The translations under genes and the position numbers were made by a program. DNA of 64,000 nt from Parietichytrium sp. I65-24A (Eukaryota > Sar > Bigyra > Thraustochytrida > Thraustochytriidae): assembly GCA_012862575.1 (NCBI GenBank), contig BLSF01000016.1, positions 186,001-250,000 on the forward strand, given 5' to 3'. Each line of letters begins with the position of its first letter. The stretch's first letter is position 1. Under the pieces are notes generated by a model. That model was not told where the DNA came from, searched no databases, and was given only the letters and a program-made list of their open reading frames with translations. Below are positions 47,683-57,744 of this stretch, piece after piece.

Positions 47683-50600
47683 ATGCGGGCAAGCCTTGCA
47701 CTGGCTGCGGCGGCCGCCTGGGTGGGGAGGCATTGGTGTCATGGCGCGGTGGTAACAGACGAAACCACGTGCTACCGAGTGGGTGCGCCAGAGAGCGATG
47801 ACGCGCTGGAGCTTCAAGGCTGTGCGTGGCACCGAAATGTGCTGGAAAACAGGCATTCGGGAAACAGTTCGTGCGAGCCGTCGCAGCAATGGCTGAATGC
47901 CAGCGGTTTGTTCACGTATCAGAACGTTTCCCTTGATCATGACGGATGCACAAATTTATCCAGCGACCAATGCATATACGACGATGACACCGCCTGCTTG
48001 GTGTCGCAAACGAGCGGAGACTGCTACATGCCGCCTCTTCAGCTGCTGCGAAACTACATGTTCAATCTTATCAACACGTTTCCGACGCTGTATTACTACG
48101 TGGAGGACCTTCCCAAGCAATGCGCCCTCATTCAGGACAATGTCACTTGCGCCCAGGTCCAGGGATGCGAGTGGAAGCCTACCAACCTGTCCAAAACCGA
48201 ACCCGGCTCAGAAGATGAAGTACAGCAAGTCTCTGTGATTCGAACAGTCACCCCAACGCCGCAGGTGCAAACGATTTCCTTGAGCGCAGTTAAGTACGAT
48301 ACCAAGATTGTGACTATCTCACTCATGTCCACGAATGTGGGCACGCTCGATCAGGAGCTTTCGTATTTTACTCTGGTGTATAAAAATGAAGTGACAGGTC
48401 CGATCGCCGTGAATGCATCCGCTCAGGATATCGAAGATGCATTGGTTGATTTAGAAGTCAGTGTGCCGCTCTTCTACGTTAACGTTGCTACAAGAACAGA
48501 CTCTGGACACGTCTTGTCATGGGAGATTCAATTCCCTGGGTCCACGGCCCAAGCAAATGACCTCAGTCTCGGAGGTTTCGATATCTCTCATTATGCCAAT
48601 GCTGACAAGAGCGACCAGTGGCCCGACCAATATGACCCAATCATGCTCACTCGACACAAACACAATGCTCAGCAACTGACGATCTGGGCTAACGAGTCCA
48701 TCACTGCGGGAGACTTTATACTTGTGTACCGAACGTTTGACTCGGTTAAATCCGCCGTGACAGAACGGGAAACGAAACTCCTGCCATTTGACGCCACCTC
48801 CGACGAGATTAGGGAAGCCCTTCTCGGTATTATCTCCTCAGGAACCCAGGCACTTTCTTTCGTGGCCGTAAGATTGCTAAATCTCACAGCAGTAACGGAC
48901 GACATGTTTATCTTCCGCAGTTGGCACATTGTATTCGTATCTGTCGTGGACACTCACGAAGTTGGGGAGCTGCTTCTCGTCCCGAAATACAAAAATGCGC
49001 CCGTCGGATTTGAATGCAAAGGTTGCTCCGCGTTTAAGTATGGAAATACCACAGCTCCTCTCGGTGCCTTCGAACTCACAGCGACCAGCATTGTCAAAGC
49101 TCCAAAGATCGCAGGCTACTTTCAAATGGAAATGTGCTCCTTTGACTCTGCGGCATCCGTCTTGGCGTACCCCGTGGATGGCTCGGCGGATGTTCCAATT
49201 TTTTCAATATCTGATGACTCTTTGAACGACACAGTTGTTGGGGCAAGCATTCGGATGGCTGGCTCTGTCTTTACAATCGAGGCTATCGCAGAGAACATGT
49301 GGACGCTCGACCGGGAATTTGATGGAGTCTTGCTTCCGCATACCGTTGACGGTGTCCATGTGTACGTCTGTGCCCCGTCGGTATCGACTCAGGACTTGGA
49401 ACTTTCGGCTCAGGCTACGGAGCAGGCTTTCCAGTCGTATTTGGGCACCCGATTCCCGAACATTGGGTTCAACGTCTCCATTGTGCAAAATGCCAATTAC
49501 CTCAACGAAATGGCCTGGAATGTGAGCCTCATTTTGCCCCCCAACTCCATGGATCCATTCACCTTTTCTGTGCCTGATGAGCTCGGTTGGGAGGCCAAAG
49601 TTGCGTCCTCGAGCCCGGGAGAAGCCACTGTGTCGGGGACCTTTCGTCTAGCCTTTTCTGGTTATGCCGGGAACGAGAGCGCTTATGAGAGTGCCTTTTT
49701 GAGACCAGATTACGATCCCTCCGCGCTGCCTGACGAACCTTTCAAGGTCTATCCCGTTAATGCAACGACTTCGAATTCCAGCGCGCTCGTTGAGGTAACG
49801 CGGCCAATCAAGTTCGACGCCTCTGCCCTAGAAGTGCGTACAGCGCTGGAAGAACTGGACAATATAGCCACCAATGGCATTACCGTGTCTCGGCACATTA
49901 TAGGACTTAGCTATCCAACGAAGGCAAACGAGACCATTAGCGGATATGCATGGTTAATCACCTTCTCCGCCCGCGCGATTGCTAATTATTACCCGCTAGA
50001 TAGACTTGACGATCTCTCTCCAGACGTACCGCAGCTTGCAATCGGGCAAGAGAAACTCCGTGGTACAGACGCTCAGGTGAGCATTGCGACTCGCGTCAAC
50101 GGATCCGGCAACCTAACACAAACAAACATCACGGAATATGTGCTGGAAGACGGCAAGTATAATTCTCCATGCGTCGCGGATGAATCTTACCGCGAAACAA
50201 ACATATTAGCCCTCAATATCGACTCCACCAAGCTGGAGGCCCTCTACGAACTTGACGCCAACATGAAACGCTGTGCAGGAGGCGTAGATCCGAACAAGGT
50301 GTGGAATGTCGAAGAGGAGTGTCGCTTAGTTTTGTTCTCCGCTGATACTGATCCAGACAACAGAAACGATATGTCCGAGGACGACGAGACGGAAGATTCC
50401 TTTTGTGTCTGGCGTAGTCCGGACACGTTGCTTGAAGATCTTCCCGACAACGTTGAACCCGATACTGTCATAAACTTTGCGTGGAATTCAGTATTATACG
50501 GCGGCACGAGCGGGCTGACACGCTTTTCAAATTGCACTGTTCCGCTGATCTACCAGAGCCAACAACTTCTCAAGCTATTTGGTCTCACGGAGGAATTCAT

Positions 50601-51090
50601 CGCGGAACTCCAGAAGAATGGCACTTTCAGCGATGAAACGATCGACATGTACAACAACACCAATATTACAGCACAGGTCAGCACCCTCATTGAGCAATTC
50701 AACACTTGTTTCGAGGACGTTCAGACTTACATTCAGCTACCGAACCCAACGTTCATCAAGCTGTGGCAAGAAATCGTGTTTTTCACTTGCTACACTGTAT
50801 CCCCATGGTACGGATTTGGCGGACTCCTTTTTGCGCATCGAACAAGGAAACTGGGAATATTTCACGTGAAGTCCATTCGGAATATGATTTTCTTGTCCAT
50901 GGGCGGAGCAATATTTGGCGCTGTGATTGGCTTTTTGCTTGGCTGCATCCCGGCAGCTATCATTGCGAACATCTATGCAGCCATCCCGCACAACCTGCCG
51001 GAGAGCTCTGCGCTATCTCTAGGTATTGGTCAAGGCGTCCTCATCATATACTTCGACATGGGAAGGGGCATGCGTACGTCCCTGGATTGA
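47683..51090 (+). CDS. Large secreted/membrane glycoprotein, unknown family
   Basis: 1135 residues from the first ATG at 47683 (MRASLALAAAAAWVG, a signal peptide). The ectodomain has many N-glycosylation sequons (NSS, NVS, NLS, NAS, NES, NGS and others) and Cys pairs near both ends, with three beta-rich modules of about 150-200 residues that include FILVYRTFDSV, FTLVYKNEVTG and TFRLAFSGYAGN. The C-terminus has two or three membrane spans (FGGLLFAHRT flank, MIFLSMGGAIFGAVIGFLLG, SLGIGQGVLIIYF). The frame stops at TGA 51088-51090, yet 29 more sense codons follow in the same frame to TAG at 51180 (see findings). No family recognised; a surface receptor or wall component is possible. Confidence 0.8.
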   Translation: MRASLALAAAAAWVGRHWCHGAVVTDETTCYRVGAPESDDALELQGCAWHRNVLENRHSGNSSCEPSQQWLNASGLFTYQNVSLDHDGCTNLSSDQCIYDDDTACLVSQTSGDCYMPPLQLLRNYMFNLINTFPTLYYYVEDLPKQCALIQDNVTCAQVQGCEWKPTNLSKTEPGSEDEVQQVSVIRTVTPTPQVQTISLSAVKYDTKIVTISLMSTNVGTLDQELSYFTLVYKNEVTGPIAVNASAQDIEDALVDLEVSVPLFYVNVATRTDSGHVLSWEIQFPGSTAQANDLSLGGFDISHYANADKSDQWPDQYDPIMLTRHKHNAQQLTIWANESITAGDFILVYRTFDSVKSAVTERETKLLPFDATSDEIREALLGIISSGTQALSFVAVRLLNLTAVTDDMFIFRSWHIVFVSVVDTHEVGELLLVPKYKNAPVGFECKGCSAFKYGNTTAPLGAFELTATSIVKAPKIAGYFQMEMCSFDSAASVLAYPVDGSADVPIFSISDDSLNDTVVGASIRMAGSVFTIEAIAENMWTLDREFDGVLLPHTVDGVHVYVCAPSVSTQDLELSAQATEQAFQSYLGTRFPNIGFNVSIVQNANYLNEMAWNVSLILPPNSMDPFTFSVPDELGWEAKVASSSPGEATVSGTFRLAFSGYAGNESAYESAFLRPDYDPSALPDEPFKVYPVNATTSNSSALVEVTRPIKFDASALEVRTALEELDNIATNGITVSRHIIGLSYPTKANETISGYAWLITFSARAIANYYPLDRLDDLSPDVPQLAIGQEKLRGTDAQVSIATRVNGSGNLTQTNITEYVLEDGKYNSPCVADESYRETNILALNIDSTKLEALYELDANMKRCAGGVDPNKVWNVEEECRLVLFSADTDPDNRNDMSEDDETEDSFCVWRSPDTLLEDLPDNVEPDTVINFAWNSVLYGGTSGLTRFSNCTVPLIYQSQQLLKLFGLTEEFIAELQKNGTFSDETIDMYNNTNITAQVSTLIEQFNTCFEDVQTYIQLPNPTFIKLWQEIVFFTCYTVSPWYGFGGLLFAHRTRKLGIFHVKSIRNMIFLSMGGAIFGAVIGFLLGCIPAAIIANIYAAIPHNLPESSALSLGIGQGVLIIYFDMGRGMRTSLD

Positions 51091-51307
51091 TTTCAGAACC
51101 AGGCCATGGTGTTCGAGAAAAACTTCAAGATTGGGTACTTCTTGTACGTGTGGCAGTCTAGGAAACAAAAGTTTGTTTAGTCATTTCCTCTTGCTGGGTA
51201 TGCTGCGAGTGCGCAAAGTGGCAAAATTACAATTTCTCGGATTGGAAACTAATCTTTTTGTTTATGTCACCGCCATGGCTGATATAGATATAGTAGCTTG
51301 GGGATTA

Positions 51308-53470
51308 TTACAAGGTGCGAGATTGCTTTCGCCCGCTCGGTCTGAGGGCGTCCTTCTTCCAATTGAGCTCTGCGCGCACTTGCTCCTTGTCAAGGCCAAA
51401 CGCTTCGAGATGGTATCGCAGGGCCAGCGCCCCTTTCCTGGTGGTGCTCGTTGACACGAGCTGCTCCACATCGACGTTAGGCAGGCCGATGAGATTCACG
51501 ATGTTTGACACAACATCCGTGGTGTTTTGCGCAAAGTCTTCAAACTCTACATGGGCGTCATAGGCTCCGAATTCACTCACCTCCCGCATCGCGATGTCAA
51601 GTCCTGCGCTGAACAATTGAACAATGGACTTGCCAAATGCGCGGAGGTCGAAGACATTGTGATTGCCACCCATGCCATATGCCACGATGGTCGCGAACGA
51701 CTCCAAAATCGGAACCATGTCGCGCGATGTCATGATGACCTTGGCATCTGGGAAAACCTTACGCAGCGCACCAATATTCACCATGTGCTGAGGGGACTTC
51801 ATTACTCTGACTGAGTCTGCTTCAATTTTTTCTCCCCTTTGAGCATCCATGATCTGATAAACTGCTTTGACGTACTCATATGCTGGGGTGTGGTCTGTTT
51901 CAAGATACCACTTTGTGTACTTTTTGCCAGAGTACCCAAAAACGAATTGCCAAGAGGACATCACATGGGCAGTGAGAAACAGTTCCTCAAATGGGACATC
52001 GTATGTCAGAGGGAACATGGTGGATAGAAGGGGTCGAATCCAGTGCTGGAAACCTGCGCCGAACTTTGCTGGCATCGCCCGAGGGTCTTTTTCCACTGGT
52101 AAGGTGGGTGTGACTGGAGAAACCGGCTCGAGAGTTTCGAAAAAACGAATACACCTTGTTTTTGGATGCGCGCAGAGCATCTGGTGCAAAGCTGTTGATC
52201 CGGTGCGAGGCATCCCTGCAAGGATGGCGATTTGGCCAAGGTCGCGTGTCAAAAGAGACGGGTCCGAGCGAAGAGCGTCGATGACTTTGAGCTGCGCGCA
52301 AAGACCAGAGATGATCTGTTGCCTAAAGACAATGCGTCCAAGCAAGGTTCGCTGTCCGGCAACCTCGGGATGATTGTTGTCCTCGAGAAGGAGGCGGAGT
52401 CCGTCCCGCCAATATGCCCCATACGAGGTGTTGAAGATGGCAGGGTCGTCTCCGAAAAACACGCGCAGTCCAGTTCGAGCTTGTGCTGTTTCGAGAAAGT
52501 CATCAAACTCGAACGGCACAAGCCATTGCTTGAGTGGCTCTCCGACAAAGTTGATCGCTTCCAGGATGAGTGGGAGTCGCGGGTGCTCCATTGTTTCATC
52601 CATCTGAACCTTCCCGCCGATCACGCGCTCTACCCGCCGTGGCGCAAACATGCATGCCCCCAGAGCCACCGCAATGGCAAGGACTCTGCGTTTGCAAGTC
52701 TTGGACGAAGTCGATTCATGGCCGTTGTGAACACCTTGCTCCCATTCGGGGGCGTCCTCACTTGCTGTTGATGATGGTCTGCGCCGAAATCCTTTCTCTC
52801 TGTATGTCCCGAAAAGCCTATCCCAGATCGTTGTCAAGCCTCCGTAGTTGAAGCTGTTCGGGCCACCGAAGCGATGATGCACAGCATGTTCCCCTGGGTT
52901 GGTGAATGGAGATATGTTGACCTTGGAATGCTTGGAATGGATGTGATTCCCCATCACCACGAGCAAGGCCACGTAGGCGATGATGGACTCAACTGGCAAG
53001 TTTGGCACCACGAGAAAAGGGACCATCACCATTCCAAATACGACAGTAACGAGTGCATCGATGATGCCGACAGCGTTTGTGGCTAAGGTAAACTGCGGTG
53101 TAAAAGAGTGGTGCTCTGCATGAAACCTGTAGAGTGCTGGGCAGTGGAAGAGGCGATGTAGAAAGTAGTAGGTTCCATCTCCAATCATAAGAAGAAATGC
53201 CAACTTGACGATAATTTCGATGGCATCTCCGCTTGGCCTCTCCAAACTTTTCTCGATCAGAGGAATCATGAACTCACGTGTAAAAATTGCGGTTGGGACA
53301 GACGTCTTGAAGGCTGTCAGAATGGAAAGTCGCAGGGCCCTCTTGGATCTGTTGGTGAAAGGCTCAGCTTTCCAGTAGCCAAGAGCCAGGGGGTACACCA
53401 CAGTCACAAGGATGTTACCAGCCAGGACGGCTGCTATCAAGCTTGGGCAGGGCAAAGACAAGTCGAACAT
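51308..53470 (-). CDS. Sterol desaturase/fatty acid hydroxylase fused to a sulfotransferase
   Basis: 720 residues from the first ATG at 53470; the longer frame opens at GTG. Residues about 1-225 are a membrane-bound di-iron hydroxylase of the ERG3 type, with His boxes HRLFH (105-109), HAEHH (117-121), HIHSKH (176-181) and HAVHH (195-199). Residues about 410-690 are a PAPS-dependent sulfotransferase: 5'-phosphosulfate loop AGMPRTGSTALHQ (418-430) and 3'-phosphate site TSRD ... S (581-591). A linker of about 190 residues includes a hydrophobic stretch (VLAIAVALGACMF). The fusion suggests one protein that oxidises a sterol or lipid and then sulfates it at the ER membrane. Substrate unknown. Confidence 0.88.
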   Translation of the reverse strand: MFDLSLPCPSLIAAVLAGNILVTVVYPLALGYWKAEPFTNRSKRALRLSILTAFKTSVPTAIFTREFMIPLIEKSLERPSGDAIEIIVKLAFLLMIGDGTYYFLHRLFHCPALYRFHAEHHSFTPQFTLATNAVGIIDALVTVVFGMVMVPFLVVPNLPVESIIAYVALLVVMGNHIHSKHSKVNISPFTNPGEHAVHHRFGGPNSFNYGGLTTIWDRLFGTYREKGFRRRPSSTASEDAPEWEQGVHNGHESTSSKTCKRRVLAIAVALGACMFAPRRVERVIGGKVQMDETMEHPRLPLILEAINFVGEPLKQWLVPFEFDDFLETAQARTGLRVFFGDDPAIFNTSYGAYWRDGLRLLLEDNNHPEVAGQRTLLGRIVFRQQIISGLCAQLKVIDALRSDPSLLTRDLGQIAILAGMPRTGSTALHQMLCAHPKTRCIRFFETLEPVSPVTPTLPVEKDPRAMPAKFGAGFQHWIRPLLSTMFPLTYDVPFEELFLTAHVMSSWQFVFGYSGKKYTKWYLETDHTPAYEYVKAVYQIMDAQRGEKIEADSVRVMKSPQHMVNIGALRKVFPDAKVIMTSRDMVPILESFATIVAYGMGGNHNVFDLRAFGKSIVQLFSAGLDIAMREVSEFGAYDAHVEFEDFAQNTTDVVSNIVNLIGLPNVDVEQLVSTSTTRKGALALRYHLEAFGLDKEQVRAELNWKKDALRPSGRKQSRTL

Positions 53471-55968
53471 TGTGGGATGTGGATGTCCGAGGAGTTTTTT
53501 TTTTTTTTTGGGGGGGGGGGGTTGCTTTTCGTCGTTTGGTTTGTGTTTGCTTCTTCTCGTTGAATCTTCAGCTGTGTTTGGGGTCTGCCGCCTCCGCAGT
53601 CTCAACACATCTGGTCACGACGCGCTTTGCTGCCTGTGTCTCGGGCATCAAGGTTTCTTGGTTTCCTCTCGCGAAACGCTCTTACAATCAACTTTCAGAG
53701 GGGGTTTCATGCAGAACTGAAGACGTGCTCTCGGCCACCGGGGCTACTTTCTTCTTGGTGCGCGGGCATTTCAGTCGTGGCGCTCTGAACTCTTGATTTA
53801 TTGATCAAACATGCGATTGAACATACCCTCTTTCTCGCTCATACGCATTGAGTCTTTCTTCAACATTTGCATTGTTGCACTCTCGGTTCGTGAGCTTGGA
53901 GGGAAGCTCAGGAAGTGGCGAATTGAGAGCCATGATGGGTGGATCTCGATTTGCTATCTTAGTTGTACACTGGTTTCAGTGTTTGCGTTGGAGCATGCAG
54001 TAAAGCTTTTCGAAAATCGTGGTTTCCCGAACATCCTCAGGCGAAATCTTTTGCGACCCAGGCAAGATGGCAGTAGATCCATATATTGTGCTGAGCTGCA
54101 AGAACTTACGAATGTGCTCCGGGCAAGTGTTGGGGAAAGATTTTTCGCGTTCTGAACACTTTCTTGCACGCTTCTATGCATGGCATGTCGAGAATTCTCA
54201 TTGCAGCCTGTGCCAAAAACACTGTTAATTCAGGTTCGATATTATTTTTGAATTTTGTCAAAGCTGCACTTGTTGAGATGGAATGAAGTACTTCTCTCGT
54301 TTGGCACTCTTTAAACTCTCGTGTTTCAGATTGTTTCTAAGCTCAGATTATGCCATCTGCTGAGTGAAATTGGATCGTGCTCCGAACACACAGTCTCATC
54401 CACATTTCAAGAGATTCGACTGTTCGTTTCGTCTAATCTTTGTACGAATGCATGTGATTCGAAGTCAGTTGGATCTATCAAGTTGCGGGACGCTTCACGA
54501 CATAAGAAGATTGACGGTGTCCACCTGGCTACTAGTAGTTGTAGCTAGTAATGAGCCCTTCAACACGGCAGGATGCAGATTGAGCCTGACGATTCACGGC
54601 AAAATGTAGTTTTTGCTCTGAATATTTTCACACGCACCTAAAGTTCTTCCACTCGTAAAAACTTCACAGTCTAGTGCTGCGATTCACACCGATTCAGTTC
54701 GTTCGCCTATCTCTCACAAAGTGTAGCGGGAGTTGAGGTCTTTGAAAATCGTCCGTGCCTCTGAGCTGTCACTCGGAGGTGCAGGAGGGAGCCGAAGCTG
54801 ATTTTACAAAGTAAATGGCCCAAGGCTATCAGAGTTCGTTCGCTCTAGAGTACACAAGTACTCAATAAGATAAGGCGGCGTGTCATCAGCTGCGCTCCTC
54901 ATGGGGCCACTTAATGTGGAGAAGTGTGCTACCCATGCTGTTTTTTTCACAACAAAGCGACGCTCAAAGAGCTAGGAAGCAATAGAGTGCCTCCTCCAAT
55001 TTGGAATTTGGATGTCTGCCACGTCTAGGTGCCACATCGAGTGTTAGGGCTTCGAGTTTACACCGGACAATCTATAAATCTCGAATGCCCACACTTGTCT
55101 AGACTCGTCACATCTGATCATCGAGACGAACAAGATCACCATGATCATCATGATCATCATGATGATGATCACGCAGTTTTCACCGGATCTAACAGTAAGT
55201 CGAGGCGCATAAGAGTGTCTTAGTGTTGGTGCATGCACTGTGCACGGGCCAGAAGCATTCCCAGCCATCAAGCGTTGGGGTTGGTTGAAACTTGAAGGCG
55301 ATTCCAGCGACACTTAAGTTATGAACCGCGAACTCTTCACAGCTGAAAGTGGACACGCAAAGTTGTTGAACTCTGTTTTATTTCTATGTCCGAACTTCCT
55401 TTCTTTGAAGGTCAGTTGCCTGTACAGCCAAGCCATTAGCTAATTACTAGACAGTGAAGACATTTCCCCAAAGGCTGAGATTCCATTTCCTTCTGTTCAG
55501 TGAGGTTAGGCTAAGCCTTTTGAACAAGACCACCGATTGCGAAGCGGTTCCCAGCAAAGTGTCGCTTCTGCCGGCACTAGTACCGGTACCCTCAAGATCA
55601 TGCTGCCCGTAGTTCCTGAACGTGATAATTCGGCAAATTTTATTCAGTGCACACGCTCTTATGGAACCGTACTCATGCACAGCTCCTGACATACTATTAA
55701 GCTCGCTATGGTAGTCGTACTGTTACTCTTGAAGATGTTTCACGGCGCTGAATCTGCCAATTTCCACTTTCCCATTTCCACTTTCTCTTCTTTCTTCTTT
55801 CGATTTCTATTTTGAGGCGATAGACTTTCGTTCACTTTGCGGCCCATTTGGCTTTGCCATTCTCGTCCGTGGAATCGAAAGCAAGAAAGGAACCCAGTAG
55901 ACACTCAACTTTCATCCTGCTCCGCGCACACATCCCACCGTATTCGAAAAACGTTCTTTCAAGTCAAA
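53471..55968. other. Long intergenic region, divergent promoters
   Basis: 2.5 kb between the divergent fusion gene and ABCG gene. It starts with T15 then G12 (53495-53521), 25 bases before the fusion gene's ATG and probably in its 5' UTR. ATGATCATC palindromic repeats at 55139-55170. A 114-codon frame (53811-54155) lacks any recognisable feature and is not called. ACTAGTACCGGTACC at 55577-55591 is a GTAC-rich palindrome. Confidence 0.45.
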
Positions 55969-57744
55969 ATGCTTCCCGAAGACGAATCCATCGTGGATAT
56001 CGAAATAGAGAACCCGCGATCTTGCTTGCAAGTTGTTGGATTCACGAAAGAGATCAAATGCAAGAGAGGGCACCAGAAGAAAATTTTAGATGATGTCTCC
56101 GTGTCGTTCCAGAGCGGCAAACTCAGCATGCTCGCGGGGCCAAGCGGAGCTGGGAAAACATCACTTCTCAATGTCTTGACAACCACCAGAAAAGACCCGC
56201 GAGTACTACTTAATGGCAATCCGGTCGCGCGTCGCGGCCTCGTGAGTCTATGTCCCCAAGATGATCTGTTGTATCCGGCGATGACCCCGAGACAGACTTT
56301 GACATACTGCGCGAGACTTCAGTTTTCAGGCTCTCTGACCAGCGAGGAGCTGCGCAAGCGGGTGGACGAAACCCTTACTGACTTGCACCTAATCGACCAG
56401 GCCGACACCACCATCGGCGACGCTGCCAGGCCAGTTCTATCTGGTGGTCAGAGGAAGCGGGTTTCCATTGGGATGGACTTGATTAGCGGCTCGAACGTGC
56501 TCGCACTGGATGAGCCAACCTCTGGACTGGACAGCACGCGGGCAGAAGACCTTGTTGAGTTGCTGGCTCATCTTGCGCACCACAAAGGGCTGCTGATCAT
56601 CTGCACCCTCCACCAGCCGTCGGCTCGCATCCTATCAAAGTTTGACCAGCTAGTGCTCATGCACAAAGGCAGGGTTCTTTATGCAGGCGATGTAGGTGAA
56701 CCTTGCGCAAATGTCTTTCGCAAAGCCGGCATCGAACCAGCAATCAATGAAAACCCTCTCGAGGCATACATTCGTGCAATCGAGCTCGATGAAAAAGCGG
56801 ACGAGGTTCTCGAAGCTTTCGTTGGAAGACGCAAGCCTGAAGAGATCTGCAAGGAAAACAACTATAGCGCTTCCGACGTGGCTTTGCTGACCGGCGGCGA
56901 TCAGGCCCCTCGCAAGTTGTCTTGGTTGTGGCAGTTCCGGACTCTTCTTGCACGATCCTTGTTCAATAGCTTCTTGGACAAGCGACTCATCATCGGTAGC
57001 GTCATTGCCAAGCTGTGTAGTACCATTTTGATTGGCCTAATTTACATCAATCAGGCCAGATCGACCTCTGAAGATTCTATCATGGCAACGCAAGCTGCTT
57101 TGTTTTTCCTTGCTTTGCAGCAGGAATTCAACACGCAGATTAAGGCAGTGACGCAACAACCCTTGGAAAGGAGTATTGTACGACGAGAGCTGAATAGCGG
57201 ATTGTTTGACTTTAGCCCGTACTATTGCGCAGTCACAGTCTCCACCTTGACCATCGAATTGTGCATCTGCACACTCAACGTCATTGCATACTTTCTGATC
57301 GGATTAGGCCCATCTGCAACTCAGTTCTTCACCTTTCTGGCTGCGATGCTACTTTTGACTGCAATTGGATCGACTGTTGGTCTCTTGATAGGCTCGACCG
57401 CCAAAGATGTCACTCGAGCGATCACACGTGCATTTCCCGTTCTCGTGCCCTTCGTGATGTTCTCTGGTTTTGCGATTCCGTTTTCGGTGATTCCCGTTGG
57501 TTGGTTGTGGATGTACTACTTGAGCTTTTTCCAATGGGCCTACAGCATTCTTCAGATTAACGAGTTTGGCCCTCGAACATTTACGTCCGGATCATACAAA
57601 ACAGGAACCGAGTTCTTGTCAAGCCAGGACCTTTCTCCGGACCAGCTGGGCCGGAATTTTGGGATTCTCATAGGATACCTTGCATTCCTTATCTTGGTGA
57701 CCTATTTCGCAATGCGTAGCTCTTACTACCGCAAACAACAATAA
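55969..57744 (+). CDS. ABCG (White-family) half-transporter
   Basis: 591 residues from the first ATG at 55969; the frame opens at an upstream TTG. An N-terminal nucleotide-binding domain has Walker A GPSGAGKTS (57-65), signature LSGGQRKRV (157-165), Walker B VLALDEP (177-183) followed by the D-loop SGLD, and H-loop His215 in TLHQPS. A C-terminal membrane domain of six spans starts about residue 340 and includes VPFVMFSGFAIPF and the last span ILIGYLAFLILVTYF. Half-transporters of this order (NBD then TMD) work as dimers and export sterols, lipids or xenobiotics. Its divergent neighbour is the sterol desaturase-sulfotransferase gene, so joint sterol handling is conceivable but unproven. Confidence 0.93.
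   Translation: MLPEDESIVDIEIENPRSCLQVVGFTKEIKCKRGHQKKILDDVSVSFQSGKLSMLAGPSGAGKTSLLNVLTTTRKDPRVLLNGNPVARRGLVSLCPQDDLLYPAMTPRQTLTYCARLQFSGSLTSEELRKRVDETLTDLHLIDQADTTIGDAARPVLSGGQRKRVSIGMDLISGSNVLALDEPTSGLDSTRAEDLVELLAHLAHHKGLLIICTLHQPSARILSKFDQLVLMHKGRVLYAGDVGEPCANVFRKAGIEPAINENPLEAYIRAIELDEKADEVLEAFVGRRKPEEICKENNYSASDVALLTGGDQAPRKLSWLWQFRTLLARSLFNSFLDKRLIIGSVIAKLCSTILIGLIYINQARSTSEDSIMATQAALFFLALQQEFNTQIKAVTQQPLERSIVRRELNSGLFDFSPYYCAVTVSTLTIELCICTLNVIAYFLIGLGPSATQFFTFLAAMLLLTAIGSTVGLLIGSTAKDVTRAITRAFPVLVPFVMFSGFAIPFSVIPVGWLWMYYLSFFQWAYSILQINEFGPRTFTSGSYKTGTEFLSSQDLSPDQLGRNFGILIGYLAFLILVTYFAMRSSYYRKQQ

Noticed and set aside
51066-51112. 23-base intron in the glycoprotein gene
   Set aside because: Ends look like splice sites, but the length is below that of the five other introns (55-95 bases) and splicing leaves the protein-like frame.
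53811-54155. 114-codon ATG frame in the long intergenic region
   Set aside because: No recognisable motif, no signal peptide or repeat. The length is within chance for this composition.
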